Counted from the first letter of the stretch, positions 22,802-36,129 are shown. The stretch: DNA of 64,000 bases from Phascolomyces articulosus (GCA_025677815.1 JAIXMP010000005.1:1612001-1676000); one strand, 5' to 3'. The notes: generated by a model from the sequence alone, not told the origin. A program made the numbers and translations.

Positions 22802-25223
22802 ATGAAGAAGATACCTAAAAACAATCGATTTTATTATCATGCCATAGATAACAATACTCCAACAACATTACCATCTACTATGTTGCCACAAGAGAACAGA
22901 ACAAATCATATCACCGCCGAATCCAAAGATTTAGGAATGGTAATGGATTTTACTCTAATATGGTATTTTAACATAAAAGATTGAAAAAATGTTATTCTGC
23001 TAGATTTCCTTTTCCACACAAAATGAATCTGTTCCTCATCAACAAGACCATGATGAAGATATTGAACATGATATACAAATGAAAGAACCTATCGTTGATA
23101 AAGGATATGCATGGTTTGTTGATGCAGGTGCAACAGCAGCATTTATTTTCACCGGATTTCCTGTCGTCTGGTATTGTAAAAAAAAAATAGGAGTTGGATA
23201 ATACAGTAACAAAAGTACACTCTTAACATTTTACTTTACAATTTATGCATATGTATATAGGGGTAAAAGATAGCTAAAAAGGCGTAATAGTGGATTTGCA
23301 ACATAAACGTTATATATTTCTGGCAAAGACTGATGGTTAATTGTTTGCTATTTTGTTTTTTATGATAGGTGTAATACAAGATATCTACTTGAAATCAGGA
23401 ATATTTTCTCCAGATTCTCATGATATAACAACACAATTAACTTTGGTGGGAACAATTTATCAAGGTTTATCCAACGTGGGTGTATTAATCTGCAATTTTT
23501 TATACGATCGACTGGGTGCTCGGAAACTGACTATTTTAGGCGCATTTCTGGTCTTTGGTGGGTTTATGTTGACAGGAATAGCTACTTCAGTAAGAATCAT
23601 TATTCTCAACGTATGCTAATTAATTGCTAAAAAAAAACAATACTAACTGTATAATCTATAAATAACTATTGTAATTAGGTATGGCATATTTATTTGTCAT
23701 TAAGTGTAGCTTCAAGTATTGGTGGAGCAATTATGTATGGAGTAAGGATATATATATAAACATCTCATACACATATACAAGTTTAAAAGTGGTACAGAAG
23801 CTTATTATGCGTCATTATAACTATTATATATCATCATTATCCCTCTCTTTTTTCCTGGAAAAATAACACATAGGTCTCACTTCGCTGTATCCCACAATGG
23901 TTTGTCAAAAAAAGGGCAACAGCATTTGGAATTCCTGCAAGTTCAGGTGCACTTGGTGGATTAGTGTTTCCCTTTATAATTACCAAAGTATATAGCACTC
24001 TTGGGCATCATTGGTGAGTTGTACGATATTAGAAAATGTTAATTTGTACGATAGTGAGCATTATCTTTTATAAGTATAATAATGGCATATGTAAATTTAT
24101 TTATATAATACTTAGGATATTTTATGTTCTAGGATTTATATCACTAGCTACCAGTACAATTGCCGTGGTATTTCTAAAAGATCAACTGGGGCAGAAAAAT
24201 AAACAAGTAGTCAAAAACAAGAAAACAAAAAACTTTGATCTGAGTGTTCTAAAACAAAATGATATGGTTTTATGGATGATTAATGGTCCTCTTGCTTTAA
24301 GTGGTCGACTTGTTGTATTCATATTTTTACCATGTAAATAAAACAAAGAATATTATGGAAAAAGAACAGGTATCACTTAGATATAATCTTTGGAACCACT
24401 GATATGCATATCATTCTATACTTTTTTATTTGAAAAAAAACAGCTTATGGAACACACGTTGGTATGTCCGGGACTCAGGTCGCAACAGTAACTTCAATCG
24501 CAGCTGGATCACAATTCTTTGGAAGAATCTGCCTTGGGTTAGTAATGCAAAAAAAACACGACATAGCTAATTGAATTATTGTTTACAATTTTTTTTTGCT
24601 ATTGGCATTTTATATATATTTCCATGATTTATCAGGATCATAGGTGACTGGATTGGGCATATGAATATGTATATTGTGAGTATGGGTATCTCTTCTCTCT
24701 CAATATTTGTAATGTGGATGTTGGCAAATAGTTTTGCCAGTCTTGCTGGATTCTCTGTAATATTCGGTTTTTTCTCTGGCGCTTATATATTAGTTAGTAT
24801 GTTGAAGTTCAATTTTTATATACAATATCATGCAAAAACAAGTACGAGGAAAAGGATTGGAATGGATAAGAGAATATATATAAATATTAGAAAGATAACG
24901 ACGATTTCATGTAGTAATACTGAATTTATTGATTTTTGACTAACCTATAAAAATTAATTTGTATATACCTATTAGATCCACCTATCGCTGTCAGTATCGT
25001 TGGCATGGATAAATACCCATGTGCCATTAATTTCTCAATGATTATAAATCTCTTGGTCATTGCAATTCCAGCTATAACAAGTAGTGTAGGAACTGCCAAC
25101 AATGGCAGTAATGATCCATTCTTGCCATACAAGATTACAGGAGGAACACTTTACGGTGTTTGTGTCTTATTGACTCTCATACTAAAATTTCGAAGAAATC
25201 CAAAGATATTTGCAAAAATATAA
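22802..25223 (+). CDS. monocarboxylate-type MFS transporter (MCT/SLC16-like)
   Basis: Nine exons (22802-22939, 23004-23175, 23369-23589, 23679-23741, 23874-24013, 24116-24333, 24444-24537, 24636-24796, 24976-25223) join in frame to 484 aa. After a hydrophilic N-terminus of about 90 residues comes DKGYAWFVDAGATAAFIF, the variant of the D-G-G-x-x-W signature that opens helix 1 in the MCT/SLC16 family. A YDRLGARKLTILGAF loop between helices 2 and 3 matches the MFS R-x-G-x-R signature. About twelve hydrophobic segments are split by a charged central loop (KNKKTKNFD). Fungal members are plasma-membrane or mitochondrial carriers of small organic acids; the substrate cannot be read. The exon 2 donor (ATT|GTAAAA) was chosen because it alone keeps frame. 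It converges on the permease array, 195 bp apart. Confidence 0.85.
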
Positions 25224-25418
25224 AATATGATAATGTAGAATGCTTAAAAGATCGAATTATACAATAGTTATGTATTGATACAGAAAATTAAGTTATTTTA
25301 TAATGATATATTAATAAGGAAGGCACTACATTATTACATATAAAATTACAATACATACTAAGATAGCATAGCTTTCTTTTTGTCCCTAAGTACTGTTATT
25401 TAATAAAATGGCAAATAT

Positions 25419-27628
25419 TTAAGAAATCCCTTCTCCAATAGGCTTTTTTTCGTCATTCCATTTCTCCTTATCACCAATAGCTTTTGGTAACATGAACTTG
25501 ATGCGAAGCATAGACCAAACCAAAATAGTTAGTATAGCTGAAGCAAATGCAGATGACATACTGGTTAATTTTCCTTTGACTATACAGTAATAGTATCAAA
25601 AAATTAAGTTAAATATCATACAATCACAGAGAATAGGATGTTTCCTTGTTAAATAGGTGCTAATAATAATTATATATTCACTTACAAAATTGGGGTGAAT
25701 CTGACACAACCTAAAACACATTTTTTTCCTTTAGCAAACTATGTATTAAAACTCGTACCATTGTTCTTCATCTCTTTTTATTTTACTTACCCAAGCCTCC
25801 ACCGTGATAAAACTGGTTATCAAGTTAGCTATAGCACTAATAAATGCAATAGAAACAGCTCTTGTATTGTGGTCGCTTTTGTAAATCTCATTTGCCCATG
25901 TTAACAGTAATGGTGATACTGGGTTTCCCATACAGGTTGCATATGTACCAAGAAACACGAGTGGTGCTGAATTGTTTCCTCGATTAATTGCTGCCATTAC
26001 TAAACACCATATACCAACCCAAACTTCTACTACTACAATATGGAATGCTCTATCACCAAATCGATCAGAAGAATATCCAATAATAAGAGCAGCGATTGCT
26101 GAATAGGCAAACAGCGGTGCAAGCATATAGTTTACAAACCCTACTGGGTATCTATTAAAAATAACTATGACAGTTAATAATTTGAATTTGGTTATTGACA
26201 TGAGAGCGGCACATTTAGTAAAAGCATTAGTGATCCAATTACCCAATATCACGAAGGATGATGGCAAAATTATGTTGCATATGACGACTAAGCATAATGA
26301 AAGTGTAGATGATAATCAAGAGCCATGAATAGGGGTTCAATAACACATTACGTACCCTAATAAAATGAATATATTGTCAGTATTATTCATTCTACCTTAT
26401 ATTACAATTATTATTATTTTATGCTTGATAGTTAATTTCAGAAAAAAAAACATATCACTAACGTTCTCCAATTATATGCTTTGGAAATTACTTGTTTTCC
26501 TTGACTTTCTACTCTTAAAACAGCAAGACTTCGTTCTTCCGGTGTAAGCCATCTTGTGTCATGAGGGAAACTAGGGAGAACGAAGTAACCAGTAATTCCA
26601 ATAACGACACCCACCAAACCTTCAACAATAAATAGCCATTTCCAAGCTGGCAAACCAGCAGCATAATCCATTGTATCAGAAATTCCTCCAGCAATAAATC
26701 CTCCAACTATACCAGCTACTTCGTCACCAATTACAAAAAACATGATACGCTTCGCCAATTCTTCTTTTGTGTACCAACTTCCTAGGACAAAGATAACTCC
26801 CGCATAATAAGGTGCCTAAGCATGATAAATATAGCTTTCTGTTAATATAATTAAAAAGAAGAAGATTCCTTCTATTATCTTCGAAAATTGAATGCATAAA
26901 ATATTCAGCGTCAGAATAATTACGTACTTCCGCAACACCAAGACAAAACCGAAGACCCCATAAGGCTTTGTAATCCTTAACTAGAGACATAAAACATACT
27001 ATAGCACCCCAAGTTATAGCACATGATGGGAGAAACCATCTTGGTGAGAATTTGGTAATAATAATATTACCCGGTATTTGAAGACTATATAAATGAAAAT
27101 CATATAAAAGATGCTAACGTCAATTGACCCAGTCATCGTATTTCTTTGTAAAAATAAAAAATAAAAATATGATGTGTCACAAACACTGTATATCCAATAA
27201 AGAACATAGTGGCTGCCCAATTGAATTTGTCAGAAGCAATATCTAGATCTTTATCCATGCCCATTGTGTATGCATTCTCTACAACAATACGTAAAAGTAT
27301 TGGCAATTAACCTAATGTGTGCCTTTTATATGCAGTAATTTATAAAAACAACGAAACTATGTAATTCCTAAAAGTTTTAATTGACATTCTTACGTAGATT
27401 ATTTCGATCCAAATTATTGGCAAAATATCCAAAAAATACCCAACACGTTAATCGAAGGTCGAGTTTTCGTACAAGGCGTTTCTGAAGAACTGGATCAATG
27501 CTATACGGAGTCCCATCACTCGTACCATCTTCTTTTTCATTATGATTTGACGTGTTGATATTTTCAATAGATTTATCAATGGCAATTGGTGGTGACTTTT
27601 CTGGTTGTTCACCGCTCTTGATATCCAT
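25419..27628 (-). CDS. Dal5/ACS-family MFS permease, paralogue A
   Basis: Eight exons (27628-27394, 27278-27185, 27084-26928, 26815-26463, 26356-26243, 26151-25791, 25710-25686, 25579-25419) join in frame to 499 aa. A hydrophilic N-terminus leads to LVRKLDLRLTCWVFFGYFANNLDRNNL, the typical first helix and DRxN motif of fungal anion:cation symporters (allantoate, nicotinate and vitamin permeases). FIGYTVLQIPGN and KFSPRW follow, then GLPAWKWLFIVEG before the central loop, and a second half with RDIGYPVGFVNYML and IGYSSDRFGDR. About twelve helices; plasma-membrane uptake of an organic anion or amide is likely, substrate unknown. It has two introns its neighbours lack (after RDIG and after the Trp of VEAW) and a 25-nt micro-exon. 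All junctions keep frame, so it appears intact. Confidence 0.88.
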
Positions 27629-28626
27629 AGTAAAATTGATTTTGGTTGAGAAATAATCAGCGCAACAATAATACGTACAAAAACTATGCGTCAAGAAAAA
27701 TGAAAACAAACACAGAAAAAAAAAAAGAGGGAAATCGATAGTTATACAAATTGATCTACTTTTTATTGGCGCTTTTTAGATTTTTGTGATCCGTAGTTGT
27801 GTTATGTCACATTGCAAAATATGCAACGCTAGTTTCCCAAATATAATCCATATATATACATAGCATACTATGAACAAAACATAATATATAATCACGGATA
27901 AATTCTTGTAGATACTATGGTATTATTCTGAAAATAGTCTGCATCTCTTCTGTTATTAGAATATATATCATTACGAATATTCTTAAAGTGAGAGAAGTAG
28001 TTGAGTTATTTATACTTTTGTATTTTATTTTATGAATCAAAATTTCAAAGGTAAACTAAAAAAAAATCACGAATCGGGAAAGAGCAACAAATGAAGATCT
28101 CAGCCACTATAATAGTAATAATGCCATTTATATCTGTGTTGCTTCTTCAAATAAGCATTGTTGGGTTCAGTAATGGTCACCCGATCAAATTCTAATTATT
28201 TTCTTTTCAAATATTATCTTCATGTGACGGTGCCCATTCCAGTCAAATAGAAGGTCATATATTTTTTAGCTGAATGCTGCATTAATGCAACATAATCACA
28301 GAAAAACGAGGTTTAAACTAGTAATTAGATTGGTCGTATAAGTATATTTATAATTCATAAAATTATATATCTATACTATTGTTTATTTTATGTGTAAAGA
28401 TCTAGCTATAAAAATGATCGACAATTTATTTACATGTATAATAGGGTATATAGGAGGAGAGGAAGGAATTTTCTTCCCTAAAGTAGGGAGTCATGCATGA
28501 AATTGTATTTATACAGTTTGTACTTAATAGATATTGAATTACTAATATGCAAGTTCAATCACAACAGATGTGTAACGTTGTGATAAGGTGCTTAAGTTAT
28601 ATAACAGAAGATTCATCACTTGTGTT
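27629..28626. other. intergenic between paralogues A and B
   Basis: 998 bp holding the promoter of paralogue A and the 3' region of paralogue B. AT-rich, without a supported gene; short frames lack domains. Confidence 0.45.
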
Positions 28627-30743
28627 CTATCGTTGGATATCATCTTGTTGATCATCGTTATCCCCATCGTCTGCAGAATTTGTTTTTGGAGCCATGAAAT
28701 CAATGCGAAGCATGAACCAAATACTGAGTGTTATTATCACCGAAGCAAAAGCTGCACACACACCGCTTAATTTTCCAAGCCCTAATCAATATAAATAATA
28801 ATGGTTAATCAAAATTCTTTTTCTTTGGATATTCGAAATCAATCAATATCTCCTAAAAATAAAAAAGTAATCAGTAACTTACAGAATTCGGGTGAATCCG
28901 TGACAAGCCACGCTTTTATTCCAAGCAAACTAGGCGCAAGGTTACTGATTGCATTGATAAACGCGATTGCAACAGCTCGTGTATATTGATCCTTATAAAT
29001 TTCATTTGTCCATGTCAAACACAAGGCTGGTAAAGAACTGGCTACTGCAATTGCATATGTACCAATAATAACCAGAAATAGTACAATAATAGGATCACTT
29101 CGATATGTTACTGTTATTTTTGTGGTAAAAAGGAACAACAGTAAATACCATACACCAACCCAGGTTTGTAATCCTGCGATATGAAAGGCACGATCATCTT
29201 TTTTGTCAGATGACCATCCAATACAAACAGCGGAAATAGCAGCAAAAATGAAGAGTGGTGTTTGCATATAATTTGAAAACGAAACCGGAAATCCAGTGTC
29301 ACGTAAAACGATGGCAAAGTTCAGTTGTAAATAGGTACAAAAAATAAGGCAAGATGAATTAACCATCAAGAGCCATGAGTACGGCGTTGCAAAGACACTT
29401 TTAACCCTATATAATAATAAAAACAATTGTATGACCAAACATAATTAGTATTATTGACATACCGGCTTAACGATTATACAAAGAAATCCTTGCTTCTTCT
29501 CATCCAGATAATAATAAGATTATATTTACGTTGACCAATTGTATGAATCAAGGGTAACCTGTTTGCTTTGTTGTTGTGTCCGAAGGATAGCATTCTCACG
29601 TTCTTGTTTTGTGAGCCAGCCAGTGTTGTTGTCATGGGGAAGGTTTGGTAATAGAATATATCCAATGATCCCAAGAGCCACAGCAATCAATCCTTCTATA
29701 ATGAATAACCATTTCCATCCAGGTAACCCCGCAGCACCATGCATCCTGTCATATATTGTCCCTGCAATGAGTCCACCAGCGGCAGCGGAAATTTCGTTTC
29801 CGGTGGAAAAAAATGCAATACGTTTACCCAACTCCGATTTTTTGTACCAGCTACCAAAAAGAAATACCATTCCAGGATAAAATGGCTGATGGATAATTTT
29901 ATTGTTATTTTGAATGAAAACATAAAATAAACATTTGTATTCTTATTATTGTAATATATTAGTTTATACATACTGCTTCTGCTAGTCCAAGACAAAATCG
30001 TAACATCCATAATTCTTTATAATCTCTAACAAATGCCATAAAGCACACCACTGTTCCCCAAATAATGACAAAAGTTGGTAGAACTAATCGGGGCTTAAAC
30101 TTTGTGATTATGATGTTGCCAGGTATTTGTAATCTATTATCATGTAAACGTTCACAGGAAATTTTTTTTTGATTAGCATTTTAAACAAATTGTTGACAGA
30201 TGGGTGAAAATGGAAGAGAATTGAATATAAAAATATATACAAACACAATGTATCCGATAAAAAACATCGTTAATGACCAGTTGTATACAGATGAGTTGAG
30301 ACCAAGATCAATATCCATCCCCATTGTAAAAGCGTTTTCTAAACCAATATAATAACAAAGAATTCATTAATCCTTCTTTAATATATAATGGTGAGAATAG
30401 CAATAACAATTCTGACACTTTAAATGTATAATATGTTTATATTCTGTTTATATTAAACCTTACGCAGATTATTTCGATCTAGTTTTTTGGCGAAGCAAGC
30501 AAGGAATGCCCATATTAACATCCGTTTATCAAGTTTCCGTACAAGTTGTTTTTCTATAATAGGATCATTTGCTGTCGTATCTAAGGTTTCACTTTGTTTA
30601 TTGTTTATAGCACCATAAGAAGTTGTGTTTGTAACCAGTGGGGTCGTCATTGCCGTTTCGGTGCCATATCCATCAGATGAAGAGGATCGTCGTCTCCTGC
30701 TACCAGAACCACTGCTACCGCTAGCATTTGATGGGCTGTACAT
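28627..30743 (-). CDS. Dal5/ACS-family MFS permease, paralogue B
   Basis: Six exons (30743-30464, 30338-30245, 30133-29974, 29885-29530, 29406-28883, 28781-28627) join in frame to 522 aa. The N-terminal tail is long, with poly-Ser and an SRRRR patch, before LVRKLDKRMLIWAFLACFAKKLDRNNL. The same motif order as paralogue A follows: FIGYIVLQIPGN, KFKPRL, GLPGWKWLFIIEG, RDTGFPVSFSNYM and IGWSSDKKDDR. It ends with an acidic cytosolic tail rich in Asp and Gln. It carries only the introns shared by the whole array and is the simplest structure of the three. Likely a plasma-membrane uptake carrier for a small organic acid or amide; the substrate cannot be read from sequence. Confidence 0.88.
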
Positions 30744-33046
30744 AATAACTATACGTATGCAATAACGTAAAAAAAAAAACGTCAATGCGGTAGTGTGCTG
30801 CTGGAATAAGAAGAATAAAGAATAGAAAAAAAAAAAAGGAAAAGAAAAGAAAGAGCAAAAGAAAGGAAGAAAAAAGAAATCGTCGTTGATTTTTCAGGGG
30901 TCATCATTTAAATCTTGTGATCAACAGCGTGGAATATATAATCAAGCTTTTAAACAATATCACATATCTGAACGTTGAAATCGTTTAAGAATAAATAAGC
31001 TAATTTCTTTACTAACTTTCATTCAACAACATTTCATTTATAATAAAAATATAAATATGCACTAGATAAATGCAAAATGCATTGAGTTATGCATTTACTA
31101 TTAGTTTTTTCAGCGAAAAGATTTATTTTTAAATAGATATTTTATTATTAAATCCATATTATAATTATAGTCTAATAACGTAGCACTATGGTGTGGGTAC
31201 TGTTACGCTTATAAGGCTTTGATTAGAATTGTATAAATACTACTATATACAATGACGGAACATGTGATACATATTTTCGTAGCATGTGCCTCATCAACTA
31301 TTTATAACGAAGCATGGTTTATTTTTGTTTGTGACGCTGATCATGTCGTCGTGTGGCACGCACATTAGAAACCTTCAAAGCTTGATCAACGCATGATATA
31401 TCATATAAACATTTGTTGGACTGAAACACTTTTGTTCCTGATTGATATTGATGGTCATATCCTCCGTAACAATACTTGAATACTATACTATACTATACAT
31501 GGTAATATTTTGTAGTATATGGAAAAGCTCGTACTATCTTGATGTTGAGTACTCAGCAGCCATTTTCTGTCAAGGTAAATCGGTAACGTATAGATATATA
31601 ACAAATAAACACTATCGATCCATACTAAAATATATGAATGAAAGAAGGTTATAGTGCTTTTTTAAAGTTTTTGTTAATGATGTATTTTCCGACGACATGA
31701 GTTGTCATGAGGTATACATTGGAAATCAGACGACTTTATTTCACTAAAGGTTTTCACTTATAACAATATTATAACAATGATCAGTAAATAGAGGAAACTG
31801 CTTGAAGTTATGAGATAATAAATAAAGCACTATTAAATAATAGTACTATGAGGTGCTGAGTTGATTTATTTCCGCGTGCAATGATCGTTCCTTTTGTTGT
31901 TTCCAGGAGGTATACTAATAATATTGATGTGAATATAGGAGAGCATCATGATTCTGTATAAAGTAAAAGGAATGGGTGATTTTAACAAATATTGCATCTA
32001 CAAAATCTATCAACTAAACACATTAAATATTAATCCCTTTGATTTTGCAAACTCTATAAAAAGTATAATTACTATATAAACAATGAATTTGTTACATGAA
32101 TGCATAAATATCAAACTCCACCAAGTTTTTGTATCTAAGTACTTTCCGACAAATATTAGCATCAGCTTGTATATATACAATAGACTAATTTTGAATCTCT
32201 TTTCTTTCGATTCAAACTTCTTTGTCTTTACAGTTATAATTACTAGCTATCATTGTTGCGCGTCTAAAATTGTAAGACATAGAGTTGACTAAATTATGCA
32301 GATCTTAATGTTGATAATCCACTCGTTATTCATATTTTGAATATATTTAGATAATTTGTTTTAGCGGTGTTCCATTTGAGAGATATAGGAGTTATCATCT
32401 TGTATAATTTGTTACTCACCATTCTCCTTTATCACTTGCTATTTACATAATATTATTATTACGATTCTAAAAAATCTCCGTATCTATTTTCTCGTTTCAT
32501 AGATAGATAGTTAAAGGGTATATTAAAGTAATGACCTTCACTATCCTCCAATGATAATCTAGATGTTTATAATAGTTAACAAAATAAAAAGGCAGAATTA
32601 CCACTGTACGTATTACCAATTCATGACTATGCCTACCTAGGCTTTATAGTGATTATTATAAAGGAAAGTCTATTTTAACTCCTCTTGTTTTCCTTCTTTA
32701 AGTATCCTCTTGATTATGCTCATGATTATTTTATATATTAAAATTAAACTTTCATGTACACAGTCTTCTTCCGTCGCTCGGGGTGTTTTCTTTGTAAATC
32801 TAGCTCTTATATTATATAAATCATCATAAACCGTTGTAGTATACAAATAGGATGCTTTTATAATATCTCTATGCTCTCTGTAGCTGTGGCATAAAATTAC
32901 CCATGGTCATGATATCAGTGAATCATTTGTTATTGATATTATATATTTACAATAAACTAATGCATAAAATGTAAGAGATAACAGCACAACTGTTATAATA
33001 CTATATACAGTTATATATTGTTGTACATGGGTGGTATTGTAAGACG
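30744..33046. other. long intergenic interval between paralogues B and C
   Basis: 2.3 kb, strongly AT-rich. Open frames (31442-31654, 32083-32292) have no domain or splice partners. A TACTATAC triplicate near 31480-31498 and an A/G-rich block at 30820-30880 (just upstream of paralogue B) are the only structured sequences. No gene supported. Confidence 0.45.
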
Positions 33047-35218
33047 CTATATTCGGATGGTAGTTTCTTCTGTAGCTGCACTAGCCGGTTCCTCTTCTTC
33101 GTTGATGGCTTTGTTAGTTGCCTCCGGTAATCTAAATCCGATACGGTACAAGAACCATATAAGTACGGTTATTGTCACCGAAGCATAGGCTGCACCCATA
33201 CTTGTTACTTTTCCAAGCCCTTATTATTTTTATATGTAAGTAAATTTTAAATATCAAGAGAATTAACATATCATGCAGTTTTTGGTACGTGGTGATAATA
33301 ACATAAAAGAAACTTACAGAAAGCAGGTGAATCTGATACAACCCAAGCTTTGACATTCACTAAGCTACTCGTAATCTGACGAACCGAGTTAACAAACGCA
33401 ATGACAAAAGCTCGAGTATTATTGTCTTGTTTATAGAACTCATTTAACCACGCCATACAGAATGTTCCCATGGACATATTGATACTAATTGCATATGCAC
33501 CAATAAAGACAAGTACTACAGGGTTGTTTCCTCGATTGACGGCAGCAAGGATCATATACCAAGTTCCAATCCAAAACTGTACACCTGCAATATGGAATGC
33601 ACGTTCCCCGTTATGGTAATCAGATGACCATCCAACAAAAATAGCAGCGAGAGCAGCAAATATATACACAGGTGTCAGCATATAATTGCAAAAAGCAACA
33701 GGGAATCCGAGATCTCGTAAAATGATGGCAAAATTTCGAGGCAAGTTTTGTGTCAGACCAATTAATGTAACATTCACAACCATAAGCCATAGGTAAGGCG
33801 TTGTCAAAGTATTTGCCATCCTGGTGAAGAAAATAAATAGTAAAAGTATCCCATACAAATTACTACTGTAGTATACAATAATTGTGATTTTTTTAAGTAC
33901 ATGTTTGAAAAACTTACGATCTCCAACTATAGGTAGTAGAAACAACTTGTACACCTTGTTTCTCAATGCGAGATTTTGCCAATTGACGTTCTTCAGAGGT
34001 AAGCCAATCAGTATTATGGTAAAAATTGGGAAGTAAAAAATATCCAACCAACCCCAAAATAACTGCTAGCATGCCTTCAATTATGAATAGCCATTTCCAG
34101 GCAGATAAACCAGCAACACCCTCCATTATATCTGAAATGGCACCAGCAGTAATGCCACCAACAGCACCAGATAGTTCATTCCCAGCCCCGAAAAGCATAA
34201 TTCGTTTGCCTAATTCCTCTTTTGTGTACCTTGTTTTTTCATTTTATCAATAAACATTAGCCTTCTATCTTTCGTCAGTGGATGTCAAAATTGAAAGTTT
34301 ATTTTTTCTTTCGTACCAGCTACCAAACAGGAAAATGATGCCAGGATAAAAACACTAATATATATGTACGTTCGAAAGAGAATTATCATATGAGTATTCA
34401 AATCGTAAAATTGCCACATCATATTTGTCTGGTTCAACCTACAGACTGAGTAAGTCCAAGAATAAATCGAAGAGCCCAAAATTCTTTATAATCACGAACA
34501 ACTGGCATCAAGCATACTATGGTTCCCCACATTACTGCTAGAGAAGGTAATACCCATCGAGGGGAAAATTTGGCGATAACTGTGCTACCTGGCACTTGCA
34601 ATCTTTTTAAACAAGTAATCGAAAAAAAAAAAAGAAAATTAGTAAAATACGACATATCCACTAGGATTCTTTTTTTTTTTTTTGAATAATACCAACATCA
34701 CATAACCAATAAAAAAGAAACTGATGGCCCAGTTGTAAACTGATGAATTTAAGTCCAAGTCTTTATCCATTCCCATTATAAAGGCATTTTCTATACAATA
34801 GATATATAATGGATAAAATTAAATAAAATAATTTTTTCCCCAGATTTCGTCATTATGAAAGACAGAACAGGGGATTTTCCTTTTTTGAACCAAGGATGGT
34901 TAATTATATTTTTGACAATCTCTAAGACCAAATAGTATCTAATAATATTTCTTACATACGCAGATTATGTCGATCGAGTTCTTCAGAAAAATACGTAAAA
35001 AATGCCCATAGCAACATGCGAGAGTCAAGTTTACGCAAAAGGCTTTTTTCTACAACAATATCTACATGCACTGCGTCGTTGCTGTTTTCCACGTTTTGCT
35101 GTTGTCCAGGAAGGATGGCACCATAGGATCGATTTTTGATGGCAGAATGATGGGCATCGTCGGATTTTCTATGTTGATGACTACTGAAAGAATTATTTTT
35201 AAAATCATCCATGATCAT
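33047..35218 (-). CDS. Dal5/ACS-family MFS permease, paralogue C
   Basis: Seven exons (35218-34960, 34790-34697, 34602-34443, 34354-34317, 34229-33918, 33820-33318, 33219-33047) join in frame to 512 aa. Motifs mirror A and B: LLRKLDSRMLLWAFFTYF with LDRHNL, FIGYVILQVPGS, KFSPRW, GLSAWKWLFIIEG, RDLGFPVAFCNYML and VGWSSDYHNGER. The C-terminus is Glu/Thr-rich. A private 87-nt intron (34316-34230) splits the Trp codon of GSWY and leaves a 38-nt exon; both intron borders carry GGTAC followed by A-rich sequence, as if produced by tandem duplication. An alternative start two codons later (ATG 35212) is equally possible. Intact, probably a plasma-membrane symporter with unknown substrate. Confidence 0.87.
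34230..34316 (-). other. paralogue-specific intron with duplicated borders
   Basis: GT-AG intron of 87 nt. Left border TG|GTACGAAAGA and right border AG|GTACACAAAAGA resemble each other, and the right copy matches the uninterrupted exon of paralogue A (TGGTACACAAAAGA). See findings. Confidence 0.7.
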
Positions 35219-36129
35219 TTAAATTATAAATGAATCTGTCGTCGTGGTATTTAATATTATTAAATATGAAAAAAAAATGAAAGAAGAAAAGGGGAACAAA
35301 AAAAAAAAAAGAAGATGCAAGATGTGAAAAATAACGATTTCAGGGGCCGCGCATCAAAACCTCTTGCCCAAAAAAGGTTGGTGTTTTCCTGCACTAGTAG
35401 GACAACATAATGCGGTATTAAACACCATGAAATTCATTAAATCTTTTTCCATATCCATTAACCATAACAGCTACCACGACGGTACGTTGAGCAATAGACT
35501 GAACTAGAGATAAGACAATGTTGTTGTTACCAATTTTTTTATATTAATAGGATTGAGAATATATTCATTTAAAAGGCGTCCACCAGCAATATCATTTGGA
35601 TCCAGCATAGACAGATATTCATGATTGGAACTTACTCAGAGCAAAACCTTTACTTGACATTTCTCGCTATTTAATCAATTAAAAATTGGCAATGTATTCA
35701 AATTTTGAAAGCTAGAAAAATAAAAGAGAAATTTTTAATGGTATTTTAATCGCGATTGTGTTTGTGACAACTGACCTTGATCTTACGAAATCTGCTGGCA
35801 AGCTAGTAGACTATTATCTTTAAGAAAATAAAAAAAAGTCGAACCTCGTCTTTTGTTAACCTTTGTTAACATTTGTTAACTTTTTTTTCTTTGGGTTGTA
35901 GTACTAAATCGGAAGGTAAATCAACTAATGCATCCAGTAGGAGGTATCGACTCACCAGTCTTTTTATACGCAAAAAAACTATTGTAATAGAAAGTCAAAA
36001 TCTTCTTTCATACATTATTCCACGTCATTTAAAGCCGGATTCAGATTTCATGAGTCGTCAATTGTTGAACATGAAATCTATTAAATAATACTGTCAATAT
36101 CAGGTGAGTTGAGCCTTACATTTTGCTTC
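35219..36129. other. boundary between permease array and mobile-element relics
   Basis: About 0.9 kb with A-rich tracts at 35269-35320 upstream of paralogue C, the 10-bp triplication at 35851-35880, and a basic 71-codon reading (35873-36088) of no known family. It may be more transposon debris. Confidence 0.4.
35851..35880. repeat. 10-bp tandem triplication ending GTTAAC
   Basis: Three head-to-tail decamers (TTTTGTTAAC, CTTTGTTAAC, ATTTGTTAAC) differing only in the first base. GTTAAC is palindromic, and the unit length equals one helical turn, so each copy presents the same face. Confidence 0.95.
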
